Assembly (NCBI GenBank): GCA_018716385.1
Contig: DVJZ01000032.1
Coordinates: 1-64,000 of the forward strand
Reading direction: 5' to 3'
DNA: 64,000 bases
DNA from: Candidatus Enterenecus merdae
GTDB lineage: Bacteria > Bacillota > Clostridia > Oscillospirales > Oscillospiraceae
The notes under the pieces are model-generated. The model was not told the origin of the DNA, searched no databases, and saw only the letters and a program-made list of their open reading frames with translations. Both the position numbers and the translations under genes were made by a program. Shown one piece after another: positions 62,920-64,000 of the stretch (positions within the stretch are counted from its first letter, which is position 1; every line of letters starts with the position of its first letter).

Positions 62920-63552
62920 ATGAAGCTGATCATACTTGGCGCCCCTGGCGCCGGCAAGGGGACCCAGGCGGCTATCCTCAGCCAGCGGCTGGGGATCCCC
63001 GCCGTCTCCACGGGCAATATCCTGCGCAGCGCGGTCAAGGATGGCACGGAAGTTGGGCGGAAGGCCAAGGAATATATGGACGCAGGCCATCTGGTCCCTG
63101 ATGAGGTCATCATCGACATCGTGGCCCAGCGGCTGGCCCAGCCTGACTGCGCCGGCGGCTTTATCCTGGACGGGGTGCCCCGCACCATCGCCCAAGCGGA
63201 GGCGCTGGAGCAGGCGGGTGTGGCCTTTGACAATGTGCTGTCCCTGGAGATCACCGATCAGGAGATTGAGGCGCGCATGGCGGGGCGCCGGTTCTGCCAT
63301 AGCTGCGGGGCCTCCTACCATGTGGAAAACGCCCCCCCCCGGGTGCCCGGCGTATGCGACCAATGCGGTGGCAAGCTGGAGCAGCGGGAGGACGACAAGC
63401 CGGAGACAGTCAAGCGCCGCCTGGAGGTCTACCACGCGGAGACCGAGCCCCTCAAGGACTTTTACGCCCGGCGGGGTGTGCTGTGCCCGGTAGAGAATCA
63501 GCCCACCATTGAGGCCACCACCCAAGCGGTGCTGGCTGCCCTGAAGTCGTGA
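62920..63552 (+). CDS. adk: Adenylate kinase (zinc-binding LID)
   Basis: 210-aa AMP phosphotransferase. P-loop GAPGAGKGT (7-15). The usual DGFPRT motif reads DGVPRT (Val86). The LID has four cysteines (Cys126, Cys129, Cys146, Cys149), giving the Gram-positive zinc form. ATG 62920 chosen; an in-frame GTG 9 bp earlier is less likely. Sits between secY and map, the common order. Confidence 0.97.
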   Translation: MKLIILGAPGAGKGTQAAILSQRLGIPAVSTGNILRSAVKDGTEVGRKAKEYMDAGHLVPDEVIIDIVAQRLAQPDCAGGFILDGVPRTIAQAEALEQAGVAFDNVLSLEITDQEIEARMAGRRFCHSCGASYHVENAPPRVPGVCDQCGGKLEQREDDKPETVKRRLEVYHAETEPLKDFYARRGVLCPVENQPTIEATTQAVLAALKS

Positions 63553-63556
63553 CGCC

Positions 63557-64000
63557 ATGGAACTGATCACATTGAAATCGCCCAGAGAGGTGGCGTGTAT
63601 GCGCCGGGCCGGCCGGCTGGCCGCCCAGGCCAGACGGCTGGCGGGATCGATGGTGCGCCCTGGGGTGAGCACCCTGGAGATTGACGAGGCGGTACGCTCC
63701 TACCTGGAGGGCCAGGGGGCGCGCCCCTCCTTCCTGGGATATGGGGGCTTCCCCGGCTCGGCGTGCATCTCGGTCAACGACGTGGTCATCCACGGCATCC
63801 CCTCCAAGCAGGTGGTATTGCGGGAGGGAGACCTGGTCAGCGTGGACGTGGGGGCCTTTGTAGACGGCTTTCACGGGGACTGCGCGGCCACCTTCGCCTG
63901 CGGCGAGATCTCCCCGGAGGCCCGGCGGCTGATGGAGGTGACCGAGCGCAGCTTCTGGCAGGGCATCCAGATGGCCCGGGCGGGGCAGCGGGTGTCCGAT
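63557..64000 (+). CDS. map: Type I methionine aminopeptidase (3' partial)
   Basis: Removes N-terminal methionine from nascent proteins. Visible: ITLKSPREVACMRRAGRLAA, the substrate-pocket His in SVNDVVIHGIP and the first metal aspartates in VSVDVGAFVDGFHGDCAATF. The remaining metal ligands lie beyond the window end. Starts 4 bp after adk with only a weak ribosome site, so probably coupled to it. Confidence 0.96.
   Translation, partial: MELITLKSPREVACMRRAGRLAAQARRLAGSMVRPGVSTLEIDEAVRSYLEGQGARPSFLGYGGFPGSACISVNDVVIHGIPSKQVVLREGDLVSVDVGAFVDGFHGDCAATFACGEISPEARRLMEVTERSFWQGIQMARAGQRVSD

Noticed and set aside
61476-63254. 592-codon antisense frame over secY and adk
   Set aside because: Both sense genes are intact and essential; antisense frame is a codon-usage shadow.

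Overview
This 64-kb window is a chromosomal segment with high, even GC content from what looks like a spore-forming Clostridia bacterium, probably Oscillospiraceae (Flavonifractor/Intestinimonas-like; placement inferred, not tested). Supporting signs are a germination protease (gpr), RNase Y, Obg and a bL27 with a cleavable N-terminus next to its protease Prp. Consensus TTGACA/TATAAT-type promoters with 17-18 bp spacing and strong AGGAGG ribosome binding sites are also present. There are no rRNAs, tRNAs, phages, insertion sequences or CRISPR arrays that I can see. Almost everything is housekeeping.

Layout: 1-8649 (+) holds the end of secA, pgeF, a family-5 substrate-binding lipoprotein and the single-chain FGAM synthase purL. 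8650-10029 has a structured, promoter-bearing gap followed by a C39-like peptidase lipoprotein. 10152-14375 has a YerC/TrpR-like regulator with an unknown partner, a metallophosphoesterase and oligoendopeptidase F. 14464-20733 (-) is a seven-gene operon (XRE regulator, DUF3169 membrane protein, CPBP protease, two ABC transporters) controlled by a 26-bp palindromic operator. 21018-22355 (+) is an SLH-GH25 lysozyme, followed by an orphan antisense promoter.

22559-24922 (-) is rplU-prp-rpmA-obg. 25119-29161 (-) is cysK, arginase, an MBL-fold hydrolase and hemZ. 29304-36447 holds rpsT, gpr, a BrkB/YihY membrane protein, a small unknown, miaB, an MreD-like protein and PBP2. 36774-39241 (-) is a polar amino-acid ABC importer with an ARG-box-like palindrome upstream. 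39400-43262 (-) holds a GNAT, a DUF2156 protein, rny and a 27-residue small ORF that belongs to the next operon. 43294-46111 (-) is a BceAB-type ABC transporter, followed by pta (-), an XRE regulator (+), lepA (+) and an RNHCP protein (-).

51207-64000 (+) is the S10-spc ribosomal cluster in canonical order (rpsJ to rplO, secY, adk, map). Two long structured gaps interrupt it, one before rplC and one between rpsN and rpsH. The second has its own terminator and promoter, so the cluster is probably at least two transcription units. The most notable non-genic observations are those r-protein leaders, an 85-bp duplication of the lepA 3' end, the orphan regulated promoter at 22431-22459, the structured region at 8853-9240, and the autoregulatory operator of the XRE-ABC operon.
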